This document shows positions 40,082 to 50,532 of a stretch of DNA of 64,000 bases, one piece after another. The DNA is taken from positions 107,363,762 through 107,427,761 of the forward strand of contig OY740769.1 in assembly GCA_963513935.1 (NCBI GenBank), written 5' to 3'. The notes beneath the pieces were generated by a model. That model did no database searches. It saw nothing but the letters and a program-made list of their open reading frames with translations, and was not told where the DNA came from. The DNA is from Aphrophora alni (Eukaryota > Arthropoda > Insecta > Hemiptera > Aphrophoridae). Made by a program: the position numbers and the translations under genes. Positions within the stretch are counted from its first letter, which is position 1. The number at the start of each line of letters is the position of its first letter.

Positions 40082-41845
40082 GTGAGTTCTCAAGCAAATC
40101 TACCCTTTTAGTGTACAACAGTGAATATTTTAACGACCAAGTTACTTATAATACAAAATGGATGTAACAAATGGTTGTGGATATTTTTAGTGCCTTGCGG
40201 AAGTCTCCATTTCCCCCCTTTGTGAATAAGCAGTAAAAAAATGTCTGCTAATCTCTAGTTAAATTCATTATTTGTGTATAATTTGGTATTAATTTCTTTT
40301 GACTATGTTACACTCTAAATTTATGCAACAAAATGTTTTTTTTCAAAATTTGTGTTGTTAAAATATAGCCTAAGCATTTAATTCGAGATGGGCTAGGCCT
40401 AAAAAAAAATCCCTATTCTATTGTAGGCCTAGGGCTTGACAGTAAATTTTTTATTAAATGATGAGCTAGATATTAGTAAGCTAAACTTGTTTTAGATTTT
40501 GGGATAATGGTGAATATACACGTTTTGTTTAATTCACTTTATTTTATACTAGGCCTAGTGCCTTGAAGGATAAGCTGGCCAGCCTTTAGGCTATACAGGA
40601 TTCTTATGACTATCTAATTTTTTTCAAAATAAAGTTCATTATGAAACATTATTTTAAAATTTTAATTAGGCTAGTAAAATATTTAAAGCTTGTTCTGCAG
40701 GGGTCCTACCAAATCCCAGGGTTTTTTTTAACAACCTAGAGGTTAAATTCTGAATTGGATCTGATAATATCCCCAGGATCACCTAGAATTTTTAAGTGGA
40801 TAAACTTTTACCTAACATAGTCCTACTGAATTAGGCCTGCTACAAAATTAGGCCTAGGTTCCAGACAGAGATGCATTTTCATTGTGCTGCTCCTACTAAT
40901 TCTTGCTAGGCCTAGCATACTTTAAATTATTACGATTTGTAATCTAGCATAGGCCTAGTCTATTTAGCAAATATTTTGGTGACAAGTAAAGTTAGGTCCT
41001 ATTGGTTTTAAGTTTTTTCTTCTGTTAACAATTTTCAAACAATGCAGAGGGAACCATAAACTTAGCACATGAATAATTGGGTAACACAGTAGTAAGCCTT
41101 CATGTAGGCTAGCCTATAATTCTAGAGGTGATAAACACTATATACAACAACAAAAATACAAAGATTTTTCATTTGTAACCCATAAGCTTATTGTATTTTT
41201 TTATTTATTTATTTTTTAATATTTGTCATCTAGCCCATAATATTGTTAATAAGCTATATAGGCTAAATATAGGTAGGACTATAACTTACTTCGGTAGACT
41301 ATTTTGAATTTTCTGTGTAATAGCCTAGCTTATATATAATAATTTATATTTGGGCCTTTTTTTGTTTTCAATTTATTTTAAATTAACGCATAGGTACAGT
41401 ATACAAATACTCGAAATGAGCATATCATTACGGAAGGAATAATGTCACTCCTAGGGTTTGAATAACCCTGGAATAGTCAGCCTATAGCATTATGCCCAGT
41501 TATTGGATTTAGGCATAGCCACAACATTTTAAAAATTGGAATGGCTAATGCAGCGGAGAGAAGAAAGTGACATGTCTTGTCATTGCTATGATGAGAGCTT
41601 CCTTAGTCACTCTAAAAGAACTTCTGATAATATAGGGGCCTACTAATTTGGGAATAAGGACTTCTTTATTAATATTATGGTTGTTATAAAGTGGTGTTTA
41701 TAAGCTCATGTACAGTAGCCTAATATGAAGCTTTATTATAGGTCATAATTTTCTTTAAATCTTTTAAGTTGGCCAATTTTGATTAAGACTAGGATATTTT
41801 TTTAATAGGTTTTAGATTTATGGTGTAATTTTAAAAAGTGCTTGA
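40082..41845 (+). other. Probable intron 1 start; non-coding
   Basis: The stretch begins with GTGAGT and is AT-rich, with many short AGGCCTA motifs (for example near 40399, 40427 and 40551). No exon, RNA gene or repeat array was recognised. If exon 1 is real, this intron continues past the transposons to the right. Confidence 0.4.
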
Positions 41846-42156
41846 TATCTTATTTACAATAATAATTTGAATTTGCCCCCAACCATAATCACTGGAACTT
41901 AATAAAACACAATTATCTGATTGATTGTTCTTTATTAATTATATCCACTTAATGCCCTGATGTACATTTCGATAACATGGTTATCATCATCGGAGGGTCT
42001 TTCTTATAAACTAAATCTAATCTTACATATCTATTACTAAAATACAATCAGATAATTGTGTTTTATTAAGTTCCAGTGATTGTGGTTAGGGGCAAATTCA
42101 AATTATTATTGTGAATTTCACCACAGTGCTCAACAAGATTGTATCTTATTTACAAT
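41846..42156 (-). mobile_element. Foldback retroelement-like insertion with 15-bp flank
   Basis: Two 66-bp arms (41858-41923 and 42045-42110) are near-perfect inverted complements, for example CACTGGAACTTAATAAAACA on the left against its complement on the right. The 15-mer TATCTTATTTACAAT is repeated exactly at 41846-41860 and 42142-42156, bracketing the unit. That is longer than DNA-transposon duplications and fits target-primed retroelements such as Penelope-like elements. The loop contains a hammerhead-ribozyme-like fold on the minus strand. There is no ORF. Confidence 0.7.
41955..41997 (-). ncRNA. Hammerhead-ribozyme-like motif (probably inactive)
   Basis: Read on the minus strand the order is stem I CCCT; core CCGATGA (consensus CUGANGA, so one core change); an extra T; stem II GATAAC with loop CAT and GTTATC; GAAA; a one-base-pair stem III T(GTAC)A; then TC as the end of an NUH cleavage triplet; then AGGG closing stem I. 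A very short stem III with a tetraloop is the known minimal form in Penelope-like elements and retrozymes. The U-to-C core change and the extra base predict loss of activity. Confidence 0.4.
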
Positions 42157-45063
42157 TAGTGTCTAAACTATACAGCTAGGCTAAGGCTAGGACAATTTAA
42201 TAAAGATATAATAATGGTAATTATGCATTCTTCCCTGTCCTGAATTTAGTTAAGAAAATCATCGAAATCGTTTACTACCTACCTTATTTTGAAAAATGAC
42301 ATCATATTAGGTGTTGCAAGACACTTTTAAAGTAAAAAAATCTATTACTCAAGTATAAAATAAGAAATATAAAAGTATGAAATCCAGTTTGGTTAGGCCG
42401 AGTTTATTACAAATGGAAATCTTGCTCTGGTGACATATGCCTAGTTAATAGTTACAACTACCGTAATAAGTTGTAGGACTATTTATAACTTATTAAAAAT
42501 TATTATGAAATTTAAATGGAAAAAAAACTAACTGACTATTAATATATAGCCTATATGTAATTTCAAGTAATTTATCCCAATTTCAGTAACAAATTTCTAT
42601 TAAACACAAATATCTGTAATGCTCTTATAACATTTGTTAATCTCCACTTTCACTTGTCTACAGTGCTGGTGTTTGATTTAGGCCTATTTATTTCGATGTA
42701 GGATTGTAGTTTTTATTTTTACAGTTAGAAACTTGTTTCTGGTGATATATTTTTGTTTTGTTCTAAAAAACTTTATAGGCCTATTATGGTTGTTTTAATT
42801 TTTTATTCCTTAAAAAGTAACTTGCAACAAAATTATGATTTTTCTACATATATCCAATTTTGTACTAGGCTACTATTTCCCCATTCTAACGACTTTATTA
42901 ATCTAATTAAAATGTTTTTTTTTTTTTAAAAGTCTAGCAATGTTTAACTTTCCTGTTAGAAGCCGGCTGTTTTCACATCTGTACTGGCTTATCAAAAAAA
43001 TGTTGAAAACCAGCATTTGTTCTGTGTAAAAAATTAGAATATTTTATAAAACATAATTTATATTAGAAATATAACAACAGGTTAGGCTATATTGGAATAT
43101 ACAGTATATTATTGGTATTTTCAAACTAAGATTGTAACATCCGGATATTTTTCATAGAATTATAGATTGTTATATTCTGTAATAGGGTCGCAACGAATAC
43201 CCTCTAGGCCTATTTAGTATTCGGGACAGATTTGGTAATATTCTTTTTAATTTAAAAAAATGCAGATAATCTTTAACAGATAAAACATTTTTGTAAGGCA
43301 AAGAGTGTTATGAAATATCATTGAAAATAACTCTTGTTCGAAACTATCCTAATATCCTCATGGGCTATATAACATAAATGTACAGTATTTGACATGCCTG
43401 GGATAGATTAGATAAGTACTTTATTTTATATTAATAGTAGCCAACATTCTTCTGGTATATCACTTCTACTTTGATAACAGTATACATGTCAAAAACACAT
43501 GAACTTAAGGAGATATAAAGATGATTCTAGGATACCTAAGATGTGTAATTATTTAGAGGTTAGCAGAAATATTGATTATAAAATGTATAGGCCTATTATT
43601 TTAATACTATCATAATAATTATACAGTCACTAATTTTTTACATAATCACATTTAACATAAAAACTAAAAGAACAACCTAAAGTTGTTCTGATCTAAATAA
43701 GAAATATTCATTCTTGATTCATATCCTACTATTTATGGAGACATGGGATATTGTTGGCACTAAAAATAACTTCCATTGTGATTGAATGACAACTGATAAC
43801 ATGCTTTGCTTTGAGATAGGGGCGGCTTTAGATTATTAACTTATTAACTATGACCTTGTTATCGCTTGTTTGTCATAGGGCCTACTTATTCTCATCTTTG
43901 ACCATATAATAATAATTTATATCAAATTTTGTGGATGTTTGCAGTTAAATGTACGAAAGTGTTTGCTTCTATTTAACGTAACAAAATTCATATTAATACT
44001 TTCATATTTTTTAAAACTCTGACTGAGGGAACTTATGCATGAAGTGCTTGGATGGGCAGGATAATTGGGCATATTTGTTTTCTGGACACTGATATTGTTT
44101 TATTTAAACTAGACTCTTGTAGTTTTAACAAATTATAACTGTTAGCTGCAAATAGTAGACTTTCTTATGGTGAACTTTCTTTTAAAAGAGTAGGCCTATG
44201 TAACTGTTAAAGAATAATAAACTAAACATTATTATAGATTTTAATAAACAGGTTTGTAGTTATTAAGACTCTTAACTGCAATAATTAAATAAAACAAATG
44301 CAGATTTGTAGCCAACCAATATAATGTAAGATGGTTCGTCTCTCTGTATTTATTGCCTCCAATTCATATATGTTTGAATATTTATACAACTTGCAATTAT
44401 TGATGATTACTTTTGCATTTATTCTTTCACATATTTCATTCCATTAAGAAATTAATAAAGTTTTTTTTCGTATACTAATACACACGTGCACATGCGTGAA
44501 ATTTTACTTATTCATTCATTTTTAGAACATGTCAGTATGTGGTGTATAAACTTATTAGCTTAGTCGATATAGAAATAAGGCTTTATGTGTAATATATCTT
44601 TAATCACAATTGCGTTCAAATTAAAAATCGCCTATAACCTTCAAACCTTTAAAGTGATTTTTATATTATAATTTTGTATAGGGAAAATGTATGTTATCAC
44701 TGAAATGTCATACCTACTAGATAATATCGATTTAAAATTTGTTTTTCAGTTCCAGTTAGTGTTTAAATCATATTACAACTCGTCATTGACAAAACATACA
44801 TGTCATTAAATTCAAAGAAATTTCATTGCCTGTTTCTCATCAGCACAAAATGGTTTATAACTCTGGAATTATTCTATTGATTTCAAACAAATTTTCAGTT
44901 CCTATTATCATACAAGTCGTGTACAATTTTTGTCTCCGACTATGTCGTACTAAACTTAAAATGGCTGAATAAAATTTGTCATATTCTGGTTTTTGTATTT
45001 TCTGTTTAAACAATGTTTTATAATCATACCGACTAAAATCTAACCAGAAAAGAAAATGTGTCA
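42157..45063. other. AT-rich non-coding DNA, probable intron
   Basis: No exon, RNA gene or array was recognised. AGGCCTA motifs continue to be frequent. Confidence 0.45.
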
Positions 45064-45201
45064 TAAGAAAAGGTACTTACGTATTAACGCCACCGCAGCA
45101 GAAGTTGCTAATCGCATGCGCCAATATTTGCTTACTTTGTGATATAATTATATATCACGACAGGTTTGGCCAGGTAGCTATATATATAAACACCTGGCCA
45201 A

Positions 45202-45247
<46 letters not shown>

Positions 45248-45509
45248 CACCTGGCCAAACCTTTCGTAAGTTTATTGAAGTTAATAATTTGAAATTAGAT
45301 CATGGATAAACATGAGCTTTAAACATGAAGTGCCACCAATCTACACCTAAAATTTTTGCGACAAATCATAAAATGAAAGTACGTATATGAATCTCAAAGC
45401 TGAAAAAAATGGAATTCTGCTTCCCTTAAACCAGTTTGCTCTTTATTGGCGCATGCGCATTAGCGCAACTTCTGCTGCGGTGGCGTTAATACGTAAGTAC
45501 CTAAGAAAA
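45064..45509. mobile_element. 430-bp TIR element with 8-bp target duplication
   Basis: The element spans 45072-45501. The inverted termini begin GGTACTTACGTATTAACGCC and extend about 55 bp to CATGCGCCAAT with one small indel. TAAGAAAA flanks both ends exactly (45064-45071 and 45502-45509). The interior holds AGGTTTGGCCAGGT at 45162-45175, its complement ACCTGGCCAAACCT twice (45192-45205 and 45249-45262), and a (TA)n run at 45206-45243, so nested hairpins can form. An 8-bp duplication fits the hAT or P superfamilies, but the terminus is not the usual hAT CAGGG/TAGGG. There is no transposase ORF. Confidence 0.9.
45206..45243. repeat. (TA)n microsatellite inside the TIR element
   Basis: About 19 TA units lie between two ACCTGGCCAAACCT boxes and probably arose after insertion. 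Confidence 0.97.
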
Positions 45510-48500
45510 GGTTCTCCAGTTATAAGCTTGCTTACAGACAAAATGAATGGCCTATATTTGTCAATTGGGACAAGTTAGGTTAGGTTAAATAGTTTTAATT
45601 TCATAAATTAATAAAATTGAATATTTAATATGTGGTATCTAAACATTTATGTATGATTGGCAATGATTATTATATAAATAAAGATATTACCCATTAAGAT
45701 TTATACTGGATTTTAAGGTATTTCTCTATGTTGGTATCTTTCATTTGCCCTTGTGAACATGATAATGGTAACCGATGAAAATATCAGTGGTCAAGGATAT
45801 TGGCAACAAAACATATTACAATGTTCTGTAATTATCATAACGTAAGAAATTTAAGCTCATGACAATTGGAAGCAAATTGGTATTAAGTGCAGGTGAACAA
45901 ATACAATTTTCTTTACCATCAGTTGTTATTTTATATGATGACAAACAAAACAGTTTTAGCGAAATTTCAAATTTTGAAAATGTTACAGTATCCGGTATTG
46001 GATTTTGTTTTATATAGAACTTTAATAATTTACACATTTTTCACATTGTAGAGTTTCATCAGTGTTTACAAACTAAAAGATTTCAAAATGTATAAGTAAA
46101 TATAATATGGTAATCTAAATTACCACCAGTTATATGATGTTGATTTTTATTGTGATGATAGCGTATCAACAATACTAGGCTCAAAACCAAAATAAAAAAA
46201 AAAAACAGTTTAACCTAAATTGATTCTGTGCCATGTGCACAAACAAAAATTAGATTCTTCAAAACTTATAAGGTCTCTCGACCAACTCTTGTTCTCTTCA
46301 GACCCTGATTCTATTGGATTTACAAAATATATAATATAAAAGTAATAAAAACCCTATATTTTGCGTGCTGCCATCATCAAATGTGTACCAATCCTCATTT
46401 GAAACTCTCTAGCAAAGAAATTACACTTATCTCACACTTTAGCTAGGTTGAAAACAGTATAATAAGTACTAGCCTATGTTATTTTAAAACTTATTGCTTT
46501 TCCTTCAGGGAAAATATATTATTAATAGTTTTATCCCTCAGTGTTCACTTTAGTGAGTGAGTACGGGTGTGGCAATCTGAAGGGATCTAGCTGAATCGAC
46601 ACCTTTCTTACATTGAAGTTTTTGAGGGCTGAATCAAAACCTATTTCTAATCAAATATTTGAGAGCTTGTCCTTTATTTCATATTCTTTTCTTTTATTTG
46701 TAACTCCTAATTAAGGGTTTTATCCCAAATTTATATAATTTTATATGTTTTACTTGGTTACGATGGCTTCCCTTCCTCATTAGCTTCTTATGAGTATATT
46801 ATATGGGTTACAACAATTTTTTTTAATTATCATTATATAAGTTGTTTTTAAAAGTTGTTTTATAAGTTTTATATTAATTATATAAGTTGTTTTGTATTAG
46901 GCGTTTTAAAATTAAAAATATAATAGACTACAATAAAATAAGAGGCAGAGCAAACTATTTTTGTTTAATATATTGAGCAAACAACAATGTCAAGCCGACT
47001 CAATTTTTTTTTTTAATTTGCCAAATTCATATATAATACAAACCTTGGTTTGAAAAGGAAAAATAGTTTTTTTTGCAGAATTCACTTTTCCTGTAGCCTA
47101 TAATTATTGGAAAATGCTGTACTAAATTCACAAATGTAGTTTAGGCTATGTACATAGGTACCAAATACCACAATTTGAATTTGAAAGTTGGAATACAATT
47201 TTAAAAGGAAAATAGCTTATTTAAACGGTATTTCATATAAATAACAATAAAATTATTTCATGAAACAAAGATCCTAAAAAAAATACATATTCATTACCAT
47301 AATAATATTCCTATTTCATTGCATGATAAAATTATTGACAATAGTCTGATAAATAATTGATTCTATTTGATACTCACTTTTTTATATAATATCTAGTATT
47401 AACCTTATTTTATATAATTACTTTCAGTGACAGAAATTCCTTAGACTTACATAACCTATTTTTATTTGAATCCATTAAAGTATGTTACTAATCCATAACC
47501 TACTAGCTAATCTGTTTTGATTATTACAAAACAATACACAAGAGGAGTGGATGTATGTTTTGTTCACAAAACTTTTTTGTTGTATTGTTATTAATGGTTC
47601 TATCCTAATGACCAGTGTGGATTAGATTTTTCAGATTTGGGGGGGGGGGGGGTTATTGTCTTTCTTTTGTTTAAAGTTTCATTTTATAAAATTTTTTAAT
47701 ATATTAAGTTTAAAATTGTACACGTATTGGTCTAGTTTATATATGTATAAAATATTTATAAATCAATGTCAAACTAGTGAGTAAGTCTGTTCACATTTTT
47801 TATCCCTTTAACCAATTTAGTCATAGCTTATACACATGTCTATGCCTGTTTCTGTAGTTCAATTTCTTCTATTTTTTTTTTCAGTTTTAACTAGACTTTG
47901 AACTTTTTTTTTGAGAGTGGGAGAGGGGGAATTATGGGTAATTATTAATATCCTTTTTGTTGGTTCAAAGATAAGTTTTTTGAGGAATTGTTCCATTTTA
48001 TTCTATTTTTAATGGCTGGACTCCAACCTTTTGGTCAAAGCCAGACCAATAGCCTATTGCTGTTTGTCTATGTTTAGTAAAGTTTACCTACTTTTATAGT
48101 TATCAAGCTGATATAGTCTGGAAACATTTTTTGAGCCACAATACTTGTGACGCACCTAATTTGAAAGAAATTAGACATGTAATTTAAACAAAAATATCAA
48201 TTTTTTAACAATCTTAACCATGAATAAAATATTACCTTCAAGTTTGTTTCAAAGTATACATTGAATAACAGATTGTGTGTGTGATAATCAGCTCATTAAT
48301 TTGGTATTTGTCTACTCAAGGTTTAATAAACCAAAGCTTAATTTACCCAACCAGTCAAGAATAGTTTTGTTTCTGGAAATTATATGTAGACACTGTTATG
48401 AAATTATGTTAATTTTGTTTATTTTTTTCATGAAGAAATTTTTGGTGATTCATTCTTAAGAACATATTTATGTTTGTTTGCAATTGTGAATTTTAATCAT

Positions 48501-48864
48501 CATACTCCAAAGTAAATACCAATTCAGGCTCTGATGAATCTATATGTCCAAGTTGAATCCAATGTATCATTGTCTACTTTTTAAGTTGCTTAATTCATGT
48601 CATTACCAAAATTTTCGTAAATTCGACAGTTTTTGAGTTACTATACAAAATAGTTATAATAGATTGAATGTCATCTTGAAAACTGTGACAACTCTGACAC
48701 AAAATGTTAATTGTATATATCGATCAGCTGTTTAACTCTATCTACTCAATGATTGTAGCTGCATAACAAATGAATATAAAGACGGACAAAAAAAATCAAA
48801 TGATAAAGTTTAAACATACCCCTGCTTTACTTGGTTAATTTATTAAGAAGGCAAATAAATATCT
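45510..48864. other. AT-rich non-coding DNA, nothing recognised
   Basis: A short TTAGG-type run lies at 45576-45588 and a 14-nt G run at 47639-47652. No gene was recognised. Confidence 0.5.
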
Positions 48865-50442
48865 TCTCCAGGTAAAACTTACTTACTTCTTACTTCTTAG
48901 TTCAAGCGTCCAAGGCTGTTCACCTCGATGGCTCGATGTCTCCGGTATACGTTTGCAGCTAAGGCCCAATGCTGAGTTTCTGTGAGGATCTTTCTGAGCA
49001 TGGGCTCTTCACCGACATTTTCTTTTAGGGTTTGTCTTTCTTCTATATGGTAGGTGCAGTGGATGAGTATGTGCTCCAAAGTCTCATCCTCTCTCTGGCA
49101 TGTTCCACATGATGCACTGTCAGTTAAACCAAATCTGTGGAGGTAATTGTTCGTAATAATATGCCCCGTCCGAGCCCTAGCCGCAAATGTTGCGATTGCT
49201 CTCGGAACCGACTTGTAGATTTTGGGGTCATTTGGTTGTCTCTGAATTTCGAAGTAGACACGGCCGGACGTGCAATTCTGCCATCTCTGTCGCCATTCCG
49301 CATTGAGAGACCGATTAGCAGTCTGCTTACAGTGCTGCAGAGAGTAACGTCGTTCTTCACTTGGGCGCATGCTGCATGCCTGGTCAGCTAGAGCGTCTGC
49401 CGCCTCGTTACCCGGAACTCCACAATGACTAGGTACCCACTGCAGCGTGATGCTTTTGTTTTTGAGCTGGGTTAGGATGTCGTAGATTTCCGATGTTCTG
49501 AAGCTGTAGTGGTTGGACCTGGGGTTTCGAAGGGTCTGCAAAGCTGATCTGGAATCTGTGAGAATGCATATTTTGTTTTCCTCGATCGTCGTGCAGAACT
49601 GTAGGGCAGCGTTTAAAGCTAAAAGTTCGGCATTCATGCTAGAAGACGCATCGCAAGGAAACAGGTAAGACTCTCCCAATTGTGGACAGCAGAATGCTCC
49701 TCCACCTCGATCATTTATTTTATCGACAGAACCGTCTGTGTAAATTTTCAAATGATCACTGTATTTCTCATTGATAAGTTCCAATGCTGCGCATTTAAGT
49801 AGTATCGGTAAGTCGCGCTTGGTAAGTGAGCCTGGGATATCCAATTCAGCTTTTATTTCCGGCAGTGACCAAGTTGGTTGCATAATAACTATAGGTATAG
49901 GTTCGGGCTTAAGTTCAGCCATCTCCGGTCTTGGTTTATTTCTGCAGTTGAAAAGGGATTGACGAACATTGTTGCCTCTATCGAAGTCAAAGCCGATTAT
50001 ATCTGGGTACGCCATCATTTGAAAATGCTTGTTGCTCATCATCATATGAATGTACAAATCAAGAGGTTCAACAGCCAGCTCAATTTCCATTGCTTGGCAA
50101 CTTGTGGTCTTTGGGTAACCCAGACAAATTCTAAGAGCGCAATTTTGTATAAGCTGAAGTTTCTTAATGTGAGTATCAGCTGCACCGCCCCATACCTCGC
50201 AAGCGTACGTCATCTTTGATCTCACGAAGGATATGTAGAATTGCCTTAGTATGTAAGTATCAGCGCCCCACTCTCTACTGGAAATCACTTTGAGTGCATT
50301 TATCCTGTTCATGCATTTTTCTACGACATTACTAATGTGCGCGTTCCAGAGAAGTTTTGGATCCAACTTGATTCCCAATAAACTAGGGTTCTCATTGTAA
50401 GGAATCTCACGATTGTCTACAACAATAGCTCTCCAGGTAAAA
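48865..50442 (-). mobile_element. 5'-truncated I-group-like LINE with 13-bp target duplication
   Basis: The element body is 48878-50429 on the minus strand, flanked by TCTCCAGGTAAAA at 48865-48877 and 50430-50442. Its 3' end is a short AAGTAAG-type repetitive tail starting immediately after the ORF stop, as in I-type LINEs that end in simple repeats instead of a poly-A tail. The 5' part, which would hold ORF1, the endonuclease and most of the reverse transcriptase, is missing. This is the usual outcome of incomplete target-primed reverse transcription. The intact frame and exact duplication point to a recent insertion. Confidence 0.9.
48897..50378 (-). CDS. LINE ORF2 C-terminus: RT thumb, RNase H, CCHC knuckle
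   Basis: This is a 493-residue open frame counted from position 50378, where the first codon is TTG; the same frame continues upstream to the element's 5' junction, so the listed start is not a true start. Residues 1-130 resemble the C-terminal reverse-transcriptase region (TYACEVWGGA, LQLIQNCALRICLG). Residues 210-335 form a complete type I RNase H domain with Asp215 (YTDGS), Glu251 (NAELLAL), Asp275 (LTDSRSAL), His318 (WVPSHCG) and Asp328 (NEAAD). Residues 424-441 give a C-x2-C-x8-H-x4-C knuckle. RNase H would degrade RNA in the cDNA hybrid. RT after-domain RNase H plus a C-terminal CCHC fits the I group. It cannot be autonomous because the RT core is absent. Confidence 0.93.
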   Translation of the reverse strand: MGIKLDPKLLWNAHISNVVEKCMNRINALKVISSREWGADTYILRQFYISFVRSKMTYACEVWGGAADTHIKKLQLIQNCALRICLGYPKTTSCQAMEIELAVEPLDLYIHMMMSNKHFQMMAYPDIIGFDFDRGNNVRQSLFNCRNKPRPEMAELKPEPIPIVIMQPTWSLPEIKAELDIPGSLTKRDLPILLKCAALELINEKYSDHLKIYTDGSVDKINDRGGGAFCCPQLGESYLFPCDASSSMNAELLALNAALQFCTTIEENKICILTDSRSALQTLRNPRSNHYSFRTSEIYDILTQLKNKSITLQWVPSHCGVPGNEAADALADQACSMRPSEERRYSLQHCKQTANRSLNAEWRQRWQNCTSGRVYFEIQRQPNDPKIYKSVPRAIATFAARARTGHIITNNYLHRFGLTDSASCGTCQREDETLEHILIHCTYHIEERQTLKENVGEEPMLRKILTETQHWALAANVYRRHRAIEVNSLGRLN

Positions 50443-50452
50443 TAAGAGTCTA

Positions 50453-50532
50453 CAGTTTTTAGCCTTACTATTAATTTGTAGACTCTCCAGGTAAAATAAG
50501 AGTCTACAAATTAATAGTAAGGCTAAAAACTG
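50453..50532. repeat. Perfect 34-bp palindrome arms at the LINE 5' junction
   Basis: The arms 50453-50486 and 50499-50532 are exact inverted complements (CAGTTTTTAGCCTTACTATT onward) around a 12-nt loop CCAGGTAAAATA. A 26-bp segment containing the target-duplication sequence also occurs twice in direct orientation (50429-50454 and 50483-50508). The structure lies just outside the LINE. Confidence 0.95.

Noticed and set aside
49124..50219. Additional open frames on both strands across the LINE
   Set aside because: They are shadows of the RNase H reading frame.
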